This document shows, piece after piece, positions 51,874 through 59,463 of a stretch of DNA of 64,000 nt. The translations under genes and the position numbers were made by a program. The notes under the pieces were generated by a model. It saw only the letters and a program-made list of their open reading frames with translations, was not told the DNA's origin and did no database searches. The stretch is taken from contig CALGNX010000008.1 of assembly GCA_937958265.1 (NCBI GenBank), forward strand, positions 1-64,000, in the 5' to 3' direction. The DNA is from an uncultured Algibacter sp. Its GTDB lineage: Bacteria > Bacteroidota > Bacteroidia > Flavobacteriales > Flavobacteriaceae. Position 1 is the first letter of the stretch; each line of letters opens with the position of its first letter.

Positions 51874-52695
51874 ATGAAAGAAACCCTAATACGTTCGTTA
51901 TCTGGCTTGGTTTATGTTTTACTATTGCTAATTTGTGTTTGCTTTGAACAGGCCTTAATAGCTCTTTTTTTTGCATTTGGATTAATTTGTTTAAGCGAAT
52001 TCAAAAAATTAATACAGTTAAAAAGCTATATCCCCAATATAATCTTCTTATTACTATATGCTATTTTTGGTTATTGGCAGGCAGTTTTAAAAACAGAGAA
52101 CGGCTTAACCGAAGCCACTCAAATTCTTACTGTTCTATCTATATTTGTTGTTCTATTTTTAATAAAAGATTTATTTTCAAAAAAAACTATTCCACTTTTT
52201 AAAACTAAGCGCTTTCTGCTTACCACTTTTTACATCTCAAGTGCTTTTGTTTTTTTAATATTAATTGCAAACCATTATGAAACCTATAACCCAAGAATTT
52301 TATTAGGATCATTTCTTTTAATTTGGATTAACGATTCATTTGCTTACTTAGTAGGTAAAAACATTGGTAAGCAAAAACTTTTTGAAGCAATATCACCAAA
52401 AAAAACAGTAGAAGGTTTTCTTGGAGGTGTGTTTTTTTCGTGTATTGCAAGTTATTTTATTGCTACCTTTACCGAAACTTTAAATTTTACTTACTGGCTA
52501 ATACTAGCGGTTATAATAAGTGTTTTTGGAACACTAGGAGACTTAATTGAATCCAAATTTAAACGACAAGCTAAAGTAAAAGATAGTGGTATAATTATGC
52601 CTGGCCATGGTGGCCTTTTAGATAGACTAGATAGCATTATTTTTGCTGCTCCATTTATATATTTATTTTTAAGAATTTTGAATTATGTTTCATAA
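51874..52695 (+). CDS. cdsA: Phosphatidate cytidylyltransferase
   Basis: Inner-membrane enzyme (273 aa) making CDP-diacylglycerol from phosphatidate and CTP, the branch point for phospholipids. It has about seven hydrophobic helices. The CdsA signature is complete near the C-terminus: SKFKRQAKVKDSGIIMPGHGG (about 226-246) then LLDRLDS. Its end overlaps the psd start by 11 nt, consistent with coupling of CDP-DAG production to phosphatidylethanolamine synthesis. Confidence 0.94.
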   Translation: MKETLIRSLSGLVYVLLLLICVCFEQALIALFFAFGLICLSEFKKLIQLKSYIPNIIFLLLYAIFGYWQAVLKTENGLTEATQILTVLSIFVVLFLIKDLFSKKTIPLFKTKRFLLTTFYISSAFVFLILIANHYETYNPRILLGSFLLIWINDSFAYLVGKNIGKQKLFEAISPKKTVEGFLGGVFFSCIASYFIATFTETLNFTYWLILAVIISVFGTLGDLIESKFKRQAKVKDSGIIMPGHGGLLDRLDSIIFAAPFIYLFLRILNYVS

Positions 52696-53344
52696 AGAAG
52701 GTCATAAAATTATAATTATAACACTTACTATTGTTGTTGGGTGCTTTTTATTAGTCGATAATTTTTTTGCAGATAGCGTATGGCTAAGAACAACTCTTAT
52801 GATTGTTTTATTAGCCTTCTTAATATTAATACTCCAATTTTTTAGAAATCCAAAACGTCATACTATAACAAACGACAGCCAAGTAATTTCTCCTGTAGAT
52901 GGAAAAGTAGTTGTAATTGAAGAGGTTTTTGAAAAAGAATACTTTAAAGAAAAACGCTTGCAAGTAAGTGTTTTTATGTCTCCAATTAATGTGCATGTAA
53001 CACGCTACCCAATTGCTGGCAAAGTAATATATAGTAAATACCATCCTGGAAAATATTTAGTGGCGTGGCACCCTAAAGCTAGTGAGGAAAATGAGCGTAC
53101 AACAGTTGTTGTAGAAAATGCTAAATATGGCAAAGTTTTACACAGACAAATCGCTGGAGCCCTTGCCAAACGTATTGTTAATTATGCTAAGCTAAATAGC
53201 AGTGCTACCCAAGGTGGAGAATCTGGATTTATTAAGTTTGGATCTCGTGTAGACCTATATTTACCACTAGACACGAAAATTAAAGTTTCCTTAAATCAAA
53301 AAGTTAAAGGTGGTGAAAGCGTTATTGCCGAAGCTCATGCATAG
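52685..53344 (+). CDS. psd: Phosphatidylserine decarboxylase (short type)
   Basis: Pyruvoyl enzyme (219 aa) converting phosphatidylserine to phosphatidylethanolamine. Two N-terminal hydrophobic helices (about 10-55) anchor it. The catalytic region contains ISPVDGKVVVIEEV (about 67-80) and SVFMSPINVHVTRYP (about 98-112). The self-cleavage site is Gly-Ser in GFIKFGSRVDLYLP (about 180-193), the short-type Psd motif that replaces LGST. It overlaps cdsA (11 nt) and the acyl-CoA-binding protein gene (8 nt). Confidence 0.94.
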   Translation: MFHKEGHKIIIITLTIVVGCFLLVDNFFADSVWLRTTLMIVLLAFLILILQFFRNPKRHTITNDSQVISPVDGKVVVIEEVFEKEYFKEKRLQVSVFMSPINVHVTRYPIAGKVIYSKYHPGKYLVAWHPKASEENERTTVVVENAKYGKVLHRQIAGALAKRIVNYAKLNSSATQGGESGFIKFGSRVDLYLPLDTKIKVSLNQKVKGGESVIAEAHA

Positions 53345-53603
53345 TACACCATTAAATATAGAATTCCAAGAAGCTGTAGATCGTGTAAACAGCCATTGTG
53401 AGCCGTTTCCTGCAGATATTTTATTAAAACTATATGCGTATTACAAAAAAGCAACTAATGATTACGGCAAACCTAAAAGTAAAAAAAAGATAATTAATGC
53501 TTTTAAAACAAATGCATTATTTCAAGCCAAAGAACTAACGGAAGACGAGGCAAAACAAGCATATATTACGCTTGTTAATAATTACTTTTTATGTGGTAAA
53601 TAA
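53337..53603 (+). CDS. Acyl-CoA-binding protein
   Basis: Small four-helix ACBP (88 aa) that binds long-chain acyl-CoA in the cytosol. Visible motifs: FQEAVDRVNSH (about 9-19), LLKLYAYYKKATNDYGKPK (about 27-45; the YxxYKxAT-like ligand patch) and the terminal ITLVNNYF. I choose ATG 53337, which overlaps the psd stop by 8 nt. A longer frame from a GTG at 53310 would lie entirely within psd. It is last in the LUD-cdsA-psd operon, matching a lipid-metabolism role. Confidence 0.9.
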   Translation: MHSTPLNIEFQEAVDRVNSHCEPFPADILLKLYAYYKKATNDYGKPKSKKKIINAFKTNALFQAKELTEDEAKQAYITLVNNYFLCGK

Positions 53604-53659
53604 TTAAAAAACAGTTTACCTTTTTTAAAAAATTAGACATAATCAACATATAAAAGGAG

Positions 53660-53832
53660 ATTATGTATAATTTAAATACAACTCATATAAAAACAAAATA
53701 TTAAGTTTACCTTAATTAATTTAATGGTAGCTACTACTAGTGTGTGTGTAAGTCTCAAAACGCACAAAAACTTTGTAAAATTCAAGAATACAGAACAGGA
53801 GTTAAAAAAACTTTCTGTAATTTATACTCATA
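53660..53832 (+). pseudogene. Small secreted-protein gene broken by single-base losses
   Basis: An ATG at 53660, with an unusual AGGAG eight bases upstream, opens a frame that stops after 13 codons. Inserting one base at the A-run near 53696 continues the frame, which then needs at least one more single-base correction near 53708 and another near 53754. The corrected sense would include INLMVATTSVCVS, then QNAQKLCKIQEYRTGVKKTF and NLYSY before TAA at 53832-53834. The result looks like a signal peptide and a short cysteine-containing protein. The frame restoration is my inference. Confidence 0.4.
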
Positions 53833-53849
53833 CTAAAAAGACACTAAAC

Positions 53850-54391
53850 ATGAAAAAATTAATAGTAGTAAAATACTAACTATTGTAATTATACTGTTAA
53901 TATCTTTAACATCAAATGCTCAAAAATTTAAAGGATTAGATAAAAGTCCTATGGATGCTGCAGCATTTCCAATAAGTTATAAAAATGCAGAAAAACTAAT
54001 TAAAATTATTTACAGTAGACCACAATTAAAAGGCAGAGCTGTATCTAAATTAGCTCCAAATGGAAAAGTATGGCGAACAGGAGCTAATGAAGCACCCGAG
54101 CTAACCTTATTTACCGACATGAAATTTGGAACCAAAACAATTAAAGCAGGAACTTATAGCTTCTATGTTATTCCTAACGAAAAAGAATGGACTGCTATAA
54201 TTAGTACGGATATAAATGTATGGGGGAGTTATTTTTATAATGAAAAAAATGATGTTGCTAGACTAAAAATTCCTGTAAACAAAGGTGAGTTTTTAGAGAA
54301 CTTCTCTATTGCTTTTGAAAAATCTGACAATGGTGTACACATGCATATGGGTTGGGGCACTATTAGAATCGCAGTGCCTTTTACAGAATAA
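53850..54391 (+). pseudogene. DUF2911 protein gene with a frameshift in its signal peptide
   Basis: ATG 53850 (MKKLIVVK) is followed by TAA at 53877-53879. Adding one A to the four-A run at 53870-53873 joins it to ILTIVIILLISLTSNAQ, completing a normal signal peptide that runs into a long open frame to 54391. That frame contains the DUF2911 domain: MDAAAFPISYKNAEKLIKIIYSRPQLKGR, GKVWRTGANEAPELTLFTDMKFG, AGTYSFYVIPNEKEW and HMHMGWGTIRIAVP. Without the correction, translation could only start at the ATG at 53951, giving 146 residues without export. It is either a true inactivating deletion, a phase-variable A-run, or a sequencing error. Confidence 0.75.
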
Positions 54392-54398
54392 ACACCAC

Positions 54399-54460
54399 TT
54401 ATAATTACAATAAAAGCTTTTGGTGATTATTAAAAACCAAAAGCTCTTATTGTAATTATA
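54399..54460. terminator. Long bidirectional terminator between DUF2911 and DUF202 genes
   Basis: Two arms of about 24 nt (54401-54424 and 54435-54458) pair with a single mismatch around a loop of about 10 nt. The genes on both sides converge on it (stops at 54391 and 54479), so it can serve both strands. Confidence 0.65.
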
Positions 54461-54478
54461 ATATAAAACTAAGTGAAA

Positions 54479-54796
54479 TTAAGACTGCTTTTTTTCAGAC
54501 ATATAGTACAAACGTTTTAGACTTTTTTTTAATAATCTAAATCTAAAAATACCAACTAAAATAAAAATAACAGAAAACACAAGGGATACTAGAGCTAAAT
54601 ATCGAAAATTAGGAAAATCTTTTAATTGAAAAAACCCTATACTTCCCAGTAGCAAATACAGAGAAGACCTTATATACGATAACAAGGTACGCTCATTTGC
54701 TAAACGCGTGCGCTCGATCGCAAGATAGTCTCGTAAAATTATTTTCTCATCTGGATTAAAATCTCGTCCAAATCTTAAAAGTTTAATTTTAGCCAT
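54479..54796 (-). CDS. DUF202 membrane protein (YidH-like)
   Basis: Inner-membrane protein of 105 residues: FNPDEKIILRDYLAIERTRLANERTLLSYIRSSL (about 13-46) is the DUF202 opening. It is followed by two membrane helices (LYLLLGSIGFFQL about 46-58; LALVSLVFSVIFILVGIFRF about 67-86) and a basic tail. The family function is unknown. It stands alone on the minus strand. Confidence 0.87.
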   Translation of the reverse strand: MAKIKLLRFGRDFNPDEKIILRDYLAIERTRLANERTLLSYIRSSLYLLLGSIGFFQLKDFPNFRYLALVSLVFSVIFILVGIFRFRLLKKSLKRLYYMSEKKQS

Positions 54797-54959
54797 TGCT
54801 AATTCTAAAAATTATTCAAAAAGAAATTAATAAAAAAAATCTTTATCAAAATACACAACATAATACTATAATCCTACTGCTCAATTAATCAAAAAATCTC
54901 AGATTAACTTTTTAACCTAAGATTTTAAAACTTACACAGATTTTAGGATAGTGTCATAT

Positions 54960-55589
54960 TTAAGGAATATTAAGGTATTTATGTGTTTGTAGTGAAACCT
55001 TCCACTTCGGGTTTTTCATTACAAAATCTACAATTTCAGGAACTACAATATCACGTTTACTCCATTCTGGTTGTAAATATAATATACAATCTTTATTCAC
55101 TTTAGCTGCCTGCTCTTCTGCAAAACGAAAATCATCTTTATTATAAACTATAACCTTTAACTCATGCGCTTTATTATATACCTCTCTGGTAGGTAATTTC
55201 ATTTTTTTTGGAGATAAACAAATCCAATCCCAAACACCTGTTAAATTGTAAGCTCCCGAAGTTTCGATATGCACTTGTAAACCTTCGGCCTTTAATTGTG
55301 TGGTTAATGCTGTCATGTCCCAAGTTAATGGTTCTCCACCCGTTATAACAATAGTATCACTATACTTTTTTGCGTTTTCAACAATTTGAGACGTTTTAGT
55401 TGGCGGATGTAAATTGGCATTCCAACTTTCTTTAACATCGCACCAATGGCAACCAACGTCACAACCACCAATACGCACAAAATATGCTGCAGTTCCTTTA
55501 TGGAATCCCTCACCTTGAATAGTGTAAAATTCTTCCATTAATGGCAACATTTCACCTTTTTTAACTAGTAACTCTATTTCATCTTTCAT
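54960..55589 (-). CDS. queE: 7-carboxy-7-deazaguanine synthase
   Basis: Radical-SAM enzyme (209 aa) of queuosine synthesis that contracts CPH4 to CDG. The cluster-binding motif is GCDVGCHWCDVKESWN (C-x3-C-x2-C), with EEFYTIQGEGFHKGTAAYFVRIGG just before it and VITGGEP after. The W-rich WICLSPKKMKLP is typical of the Bacteroidota form. ATG 55589 is chosen. An in-frame ATG at 55607 reads straight through a TATATTTG promoter box, so it cannot be the start. The message would be nearly leaderless. No other que genes are adjacent. Confidence 0.93.
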   Translation of the reverse strand: MKDEIELLVKKGEMLPLMEEFYTIQGEGFHKGTAAYFVRIGGCDVGCHWCDVKESWNANLHPPTKTSQIVENAKKYSDTIVITGGEPLTWDMTALTTQLKAEGLQVHIETSGAYNLTGVWDWICLSPKKMKLPTREVYNKAHELKVIVYNKDDFRFAEEQAAKVNKDCILYLQPEWSKRDIVVPEIVDFVMKNPKWKVSLQTHKYLNIP

Positions 55590-55596
55590 AAGCCTG

Positions 55597-55604
55597 CAAA
55601 TATA
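55597..55604 (-). promoter_or_regulatory. -7 element TATATTTG of queE, close to the start codon
   Basis: The minus strand reads TATATTTG followed by C, with only 7 nt between the box and the ATG at 55589. It decides the start and implies a very short or absent leader. Confidence 0.6.
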
Positions 55605-55761
55605 CATAATTAGAACTTTTTTTACAGATGTTTTAATTTCCCTTCATTTTATTATCTTAAAATTGAAATACTGCTCTGTATAAGTTTAAGATAAATTTAA
55701 GACTAGTCGTTTTATAAAGTTCAATTTTCATTTTATCTTTAAATAAATTAAAATATAAAAT

Positions 55762-56190
55762 ATGACAACACTATATGAAGCTGCTACAACCGCTACAGGC
55801 GGACGCAAAGGCAAAGTAAAATCTGAAGACGGACCGATAGATTTTAATTTATCTGTACCAACATCTATGGGAGGCGAAGGTGGTAATGGTACCAACCCGG
55901 AACAACTATTTGGTGCTGCATATGCTGCATGTTTTGGAGGTGCTTTACAGGCTGTAGCAGATAAAGAAGGTATTAAAATTGATAAAGAAGCTTTAAGTGT
56001 AACTGCAATAATTGGTTTTTGTAAGGAAGACGATGGCTTTTGCTTGGAAGCAACCTTAGATTGTTTTATACCAGGAGTAGATATTGAAACGGGGGAAGAT
56101 TTAGTAGAAAAAGCGCACGATATGTGCCCATTTAGCAAAGCAACTCGAGATAATATTACAGTTACTTTAAACTTGTTACTAGATGAGTAA
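55762..56190 (+). CDS. Organic hydroperoxide reductase, Ohr/OsmC family
   Basis: Thiol peroxidase of 142 residues, active on organic hydroperoxides. The start TLYEAATTATGGRKGKVKSEDG and the segment LSVPTSMGGEGGNGTNPEQLFGAAYAACFGGAL (about 31-63) are Ohr-type; the peroxidatic cysteine is in AACFGG (about 58). The second cysteine is in MCPFSKATRDN (about 126-136). Ohr genes are often controlled by OhrR, but no MarR regulator is nearby. It is followed by a 61-nt palindromic terminator. Confidence 0.9.
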   Translation: MTTLYEAATTATGGRKGKVKSEDGPIDFNLSVPTSMGGEGGNGTNPEQLFGAAYAACFGGALQAVADKEGIKIDKEALSVTAIIGFCKEDDGFCLEATLDCFIPGVDIETGEDLVEKAHDMCPFSKATRDNITVTLNLLLDE

Positions 56191-56196
56191 TTTAGT

Positions 56197-56257
56197 ATAA
56201 CATTTAATAAAAAAAAGCCACCTCAATTTGAGGTGGCTTTTTTTTATTAAATGTTAT
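56197..56257. terminator. Perfect 61-nt palindrome, bidirectional terminator
   Basis: Bases 56197-56226 are the exact reverse complement of 56228-56257, with a single T between them. The GC-rich core GCCACCTC/GAGGTGGC is flanked by eight A and eight T, then by ATAACATTTAAT and its complement. The Ohr gene (stop 56190) and the response regulator gene (stop 56395) converge on it. It can end transcription in both directions. Confidence 0.8.
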
Positions 56258-56394
56258 TTTGAAACAGAAATACAGTATGAAAGCAATATTTATAAAAATT
56301 AATTAGCAAATTTAAATATGGTAACTCTTATAAACAAAAGCCTATATTCTATTACAATTACCTCTTGTTTTAAATAAAAAAGAGAACCAAAGGC

Positions 56395-57558
56395 TTACTT
56401 ACTTGCAAATAATTTTACATCTTGCTCACTTATTTCCTCACCACCTAAAATAATTAAGCGCTCCACAACGTTTCTAAGTTCTCTAATATTACCTGTCCAA
56501 TCGTATTCCTGCAATAGTTTAATAGCTTTATCTGAAAATAACTTTTTAGTACTCCCCTGGTCATTTGCAATTTTTGTACAAAAATGTTTTACTAATAGTG
56601 GAATATCTTCTCGCCTATCGTTTAATGCTGGTACTTTAATAAGTATAACTGCTAGTCTGTGATATAAATCTTCTCGAAATCTGCCCGCTTCAATTTCCTC
56701 TTTTAAGTTTTTATTTGTTGCAGCCACAACACGAACATCTACTTTAATATCTTTATCTGTGCCTACACGTTGTACTTTGCTTTCCTGTAAAGCTCGTAAA
56801 ACTTTGGCTTGTGCAGATAGACTCATATCTCCTATTTCATCTAAAAATATGGTACCACCGTTGGCCGCTTCAAACTTTCCTGCACGGTCTTTATTGGCAC
56901 TTGTAAAAGCCCCTTTTACATGCCCAAACAACTCACTCTCTATCAACTCACTAGGTATTGCAGCACAATTCACTTCTACTAAATTTCCTTTAGCACGTGC
57001 ACTTTTTTCGTGTAACCAATGGGCTACTAATTCTTTTCCTGTTCCATTGGGTCCGGTAACTAATACGCGAGCATCTGTTGCCGCCACTTTATCAATAATA
57101 TCTTTTATTTGAGAAATAGCATCGCTTGTGCCTACCATCTCATACTTCTTACTTACCTTTCGCTTTAAAATTTTGTTTTCTACAACCAACTCTTTTCTAT
57201 CTAAAGCATTACGTACAGTGTTTAATAGCCTATTTAAATCTGGTGGTTTTGATATGTAATCGAATGCGCCTAAACGCATGGTGTTAACAGCAGTATCTAA
57301 ATCACCATGTCCCGAAATCATGATTATTGGTATTTCTGGTTTTATTTTTTTTAAAGCCTCTAAAACCTCAACACCATCCATTTTCGGCATTTTAATATCA
57401 CAGAGTATTAAATCGAAGTCCTCATTTTTTATTTTTTCAATGCCCAATAATCCATCTTCGGCTTGATCTACTTTATAAGCATCATTTTCTTCTGAAAGAA
57501 TTTTAACAAGCACACGTCTTATTGCCGCTTCGTCTTCTATTACTAGTATTTTTGACAT
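56395..57558 (-). CDS. Sigma-54-type response regulator lacking a DNA-binding domain
   Basis: Response regulator of 387 residues. The receiver domain (1-120) has VIEDEA, the phosphorylated Asp in LILCDIKMPKMDG (about 49-61) and the Lys in YISKPPDL. The AAA+ domain (about 140-365) has Walker A GPNGTGKE, the sigma-54 loop region FGHVKGAFTSANKDRAGKFEAANGG, Walker B GTIFLDEIGDM, and VVAATNK..EEIEAGRFREDLYHRL. The loop is GAFTSA rather than GAFTGA. The protein ends right after ISEQDVKLFASK, so the Fis-type helix-turn-helix of NtrC is absent. It starts 2 nt after the upstream DUF6268 gene. Confidence 0.9.
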   Translation of the reverse strand: MSKILVIEDEAAIRRVLVKILSEENDAYKVDQAEDGLLGIEKIKNEDFDLILCDIKMPKMDGVEVLEALKKIKPEIPIIMISGHGDLDTAVNTMRLGAFDYISKPPDLNRLLNTVRNALDRKELVVENKILKRKVSKKYEMVGTSDAISQIKDIIDKVAATDARVLVTGPNGTGKELVAHWLHEKSARAKGNLVEVNCAAIPSELIESELFGHVKGAFTSANKDRAGKFEAANGGTIFLDEIGDMSLSAQAKVLRALQESKVQRVGTDKDIKVDVRVVAATNKNLKEEIEAGRFREDLYHRLAVILIKVPALNDRREDIPLLVKHFCTKIANDQGSTKKLFSDKAIKLLQEYDWTGNIRELRNVVERLIILGGEEISEQDVKLFASK

Positions 57559-57560
57559 AT

Positions 57561-58442
57561 CTAAATTTTAAATTTGAAACCTGTTCTTAAATAAAAAGCA
57601 TTTAAATTATTTAACCGAAACACTTCATCTCTATTTTTTGTTCGCAACACATTATTTAATCTTAAAGTAAACCCCGAGTACATATACCAAACAAGATGTT
57701 TTGTAAACAAATAATCGTAACCTAAACCCGCAACTGCAACCGATAGAGAAACATTATCTACACGCGCTCCATTTACCATATTAGGTTCTTGTAGGTTTGC
57801 CAAATACCCATCTAAACCAAGAAATGCTTGTATCGCATTTTTAGTATTGATAGTATATTTTATATTAGACTTAGGCACGCCCGCACTAAAACTCCAAGAC
57901 GGATTAATAGCCCTAAAATAGCTAATAAAAGGCAACGGAAAAGGAAGTCCTGTTGTTGCATTATAAGTTAAGCCTAAAATTAGGCGATAGGGGTGTTTTA
58001 AGCTAAAATTTTTACGTTTATCTAAAATATAAAAAACACCACCATTTATAAAATAATCATCTGATGACACTGATTTTTTGAGTGTTGATGCAATTCTTGG
58101 ATTTATTTTAAACCCTAATCTTTTATTCTCACCAATTTTAAAAGTATAACCTAAATTAAAGTCAATAATATGAATATTACTTAACGCAGAAGTGTTAAAA
58201 GGGTAATCTTCTTCAAGTTTTAATAAAACTCTATTATATTCACCTCCTACAATTAAATAGCTTTTATTTTTAAGTGCTAAAGGGTAATTTAACAATAAGC
58301 GAAATCTTGTGTATTGGTCTTCGGATTTTGTTTGAGGTATAAAAGAATATTCTAAACGTGCCAAGTCTGTAAGCTGCGCAAAATTTGTTTGGCAAACAAA
58401 CAACACCAGTAAAAAGACTAAGCTCCCATTATTTTTTTTCAT
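57561..58442 (-). CDS. DUF6268-like outer-membrane beta-barrel protein
   Basis: Predicted outer-membrane protein (293 aa). A signal peptide (KKNNGSLVFLLVLFVCQTNFAQ) is followed by alternating amphipathic strands, and it ends in an aromatic-rich strand (LNAFYLRTGFKFKI), as barrels do. YTRFRLLLNYPLALKNKSYLIVGGEYNRV and GLGYDYLFTKHLVWYMYSGFTLRLNNV suggest a small porin-like barrel. I place it in DUF6268 with moderate confidence. It is tightly coupled (2 nt) to the response regulator gene that follows. Confidence 0.7.
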   Translation of the reverse strand: MKKNNGSLVFLLVLFVCQTNFAQLTDLARLEYSFIPQTKSEDQYTRFRLLLNYPLALKNKSYLIVGGEYNRVLLKLEEDYPFNTSALSNIHIIDFNLGYTFKIGENKRLGFKINPRIASTLKKSVSSDDYFINGGVFYILDKRKNFSLKHPYRLILGLTYNATTGLPFPLPFISYFRAINPSWSFSAGVPKSNIKYTINTKNAIQAFLGLDGYLANLQEPNMVNGARVDNVSLSVAVAGLGYDYLFTKHLVWYMYSGFTLRLNNVLRTKNRDEVFRLNNLNAFYLRTGFKFKI

Positions 58443-58531
58443 TCTTAAGTTTATTTAAACTGTAGTAAACAACTCTTTTTTACTACTAAAAATGAAATTC
58501 AAACTTAGTTTCTTTAATTGAATTTAGCATA

Positions 58532-59461
58532 TTAATTGTTAGCTTTATAAAAATGCACATCTCTTTGCGGAAAAGGTATTGATATTTTATGCTCTCTAAA
58601 TAGCCTATCAATTTCAAAACGCATATCGCTTTTTGGAAATTGTGCTTTAAAACTATCGTTTAATGTAAATGTTACTTTAAAATCTAAAGAACTTTCTCCA
58701 AAATCTGTAAAAACGACTGCCGGAGCAGGATCACTCATAACACTAGGGTGGCTAGCAGCAACTTCTAGTAATAATTTTTTAACCAACTGTACATCGCTAC
58801 CATATGCTACACCTACAAATACCGCTTCTCTGGTTTGTGTTCCATTTTGTGTCCAGTTAAATAAACTATTCTCTAAATACAAATGGTTTGGTATTACTAA
58901 AACCTTATTATCAATAGTTACAGCACGTGTTGTTCTTAGCTTTATTTCTTCTACACGCCCTACTTTTCCATCAATTTCTATAATATCACCAACATGCACA
59001 GATTGGTCTATTAAAATAAATATACCCGAAATAATATCTTGAAATAATGTTTGCAGCGCTAATCCAATACCTATTAACAAAGCAGCAGAAGCGGCAAAAA
59101 CTGCGGTTACATTAATTCCTATAGAATCAAAAACAATAAGCATAACTACAATATAAATAACCCAACGCGCAAAAGAGAAAACCGTGGAAAACTTTGCTTT
59201 ATCTACAAGTGGCATATTTTTAGTTAACAAATGCTTTACCCATCTTAAAAGGTAAGTGGTTGCAACTAAAACAAGGGCTACTAATAACAGATATTTTACT
59301 TTTAGAACAATGGCATGCGCGTCGTTACCTGTACCCGATGTAAAATCTAAAATTTTAAAATCTAGAATTTGCATGAATTTCTCCCATAATGTACTTTCTA
59401 TTATAGCCTGTTCCACTTGGCTAACTTTTTTTTCAATTTGGTTAGTAACTTGATCTTGCAT
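58532..59461 (-). CDS. Mechanosensitive channel, MscS family
   Basis: Small-conductance mechanosensitive channel (309 aa). Three N-terminal helices occupy about 48-155. The pore helix is AVFAASAALLIGIGLALQTLFQDIISGIFILIDQ (about 126-159), with the usual Gly/Ala packing. The beta domain follows: VHVGDIIEIDGKVGRVEEIKLRTTRAVTIDNKVLVIPNHL (about 161-200). The C-terminal part contains RFEIDRLFREHKISIPFPQRDVHF. It lies 2 nt after the ABC permease stop in the same operon. Confidence 0.92.
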   Translation of the reverse strand: MQDQVTNQIEKKVSQVEQAIIESTLWEKFMQILDFKILDFTSGTGNDAHAIVLKVKYLLLVALVLVATTYLLRWVKHLLTKNMPLVDKAKFSTVFSFARWVIYIVVMLIVFDSIGINVTAVFAASAALLIGIGLALQTLFQDIISGIFILIDQSVHVGDIIEIDGKVGRVEEIKLRTTRAVTIDNKVLVIPNHLYLENSLFNWTQNGTQTREAVFVGVAYGSDVQLVKKLLLEVAASHPSVMSDPAPAVVFTDFGESSLDFKVTFTLNDSFKAQFPKSDMRFEIDRLFREHKISIPFPQRDVHFYKANN

Positions 59462-59463
59462 GA

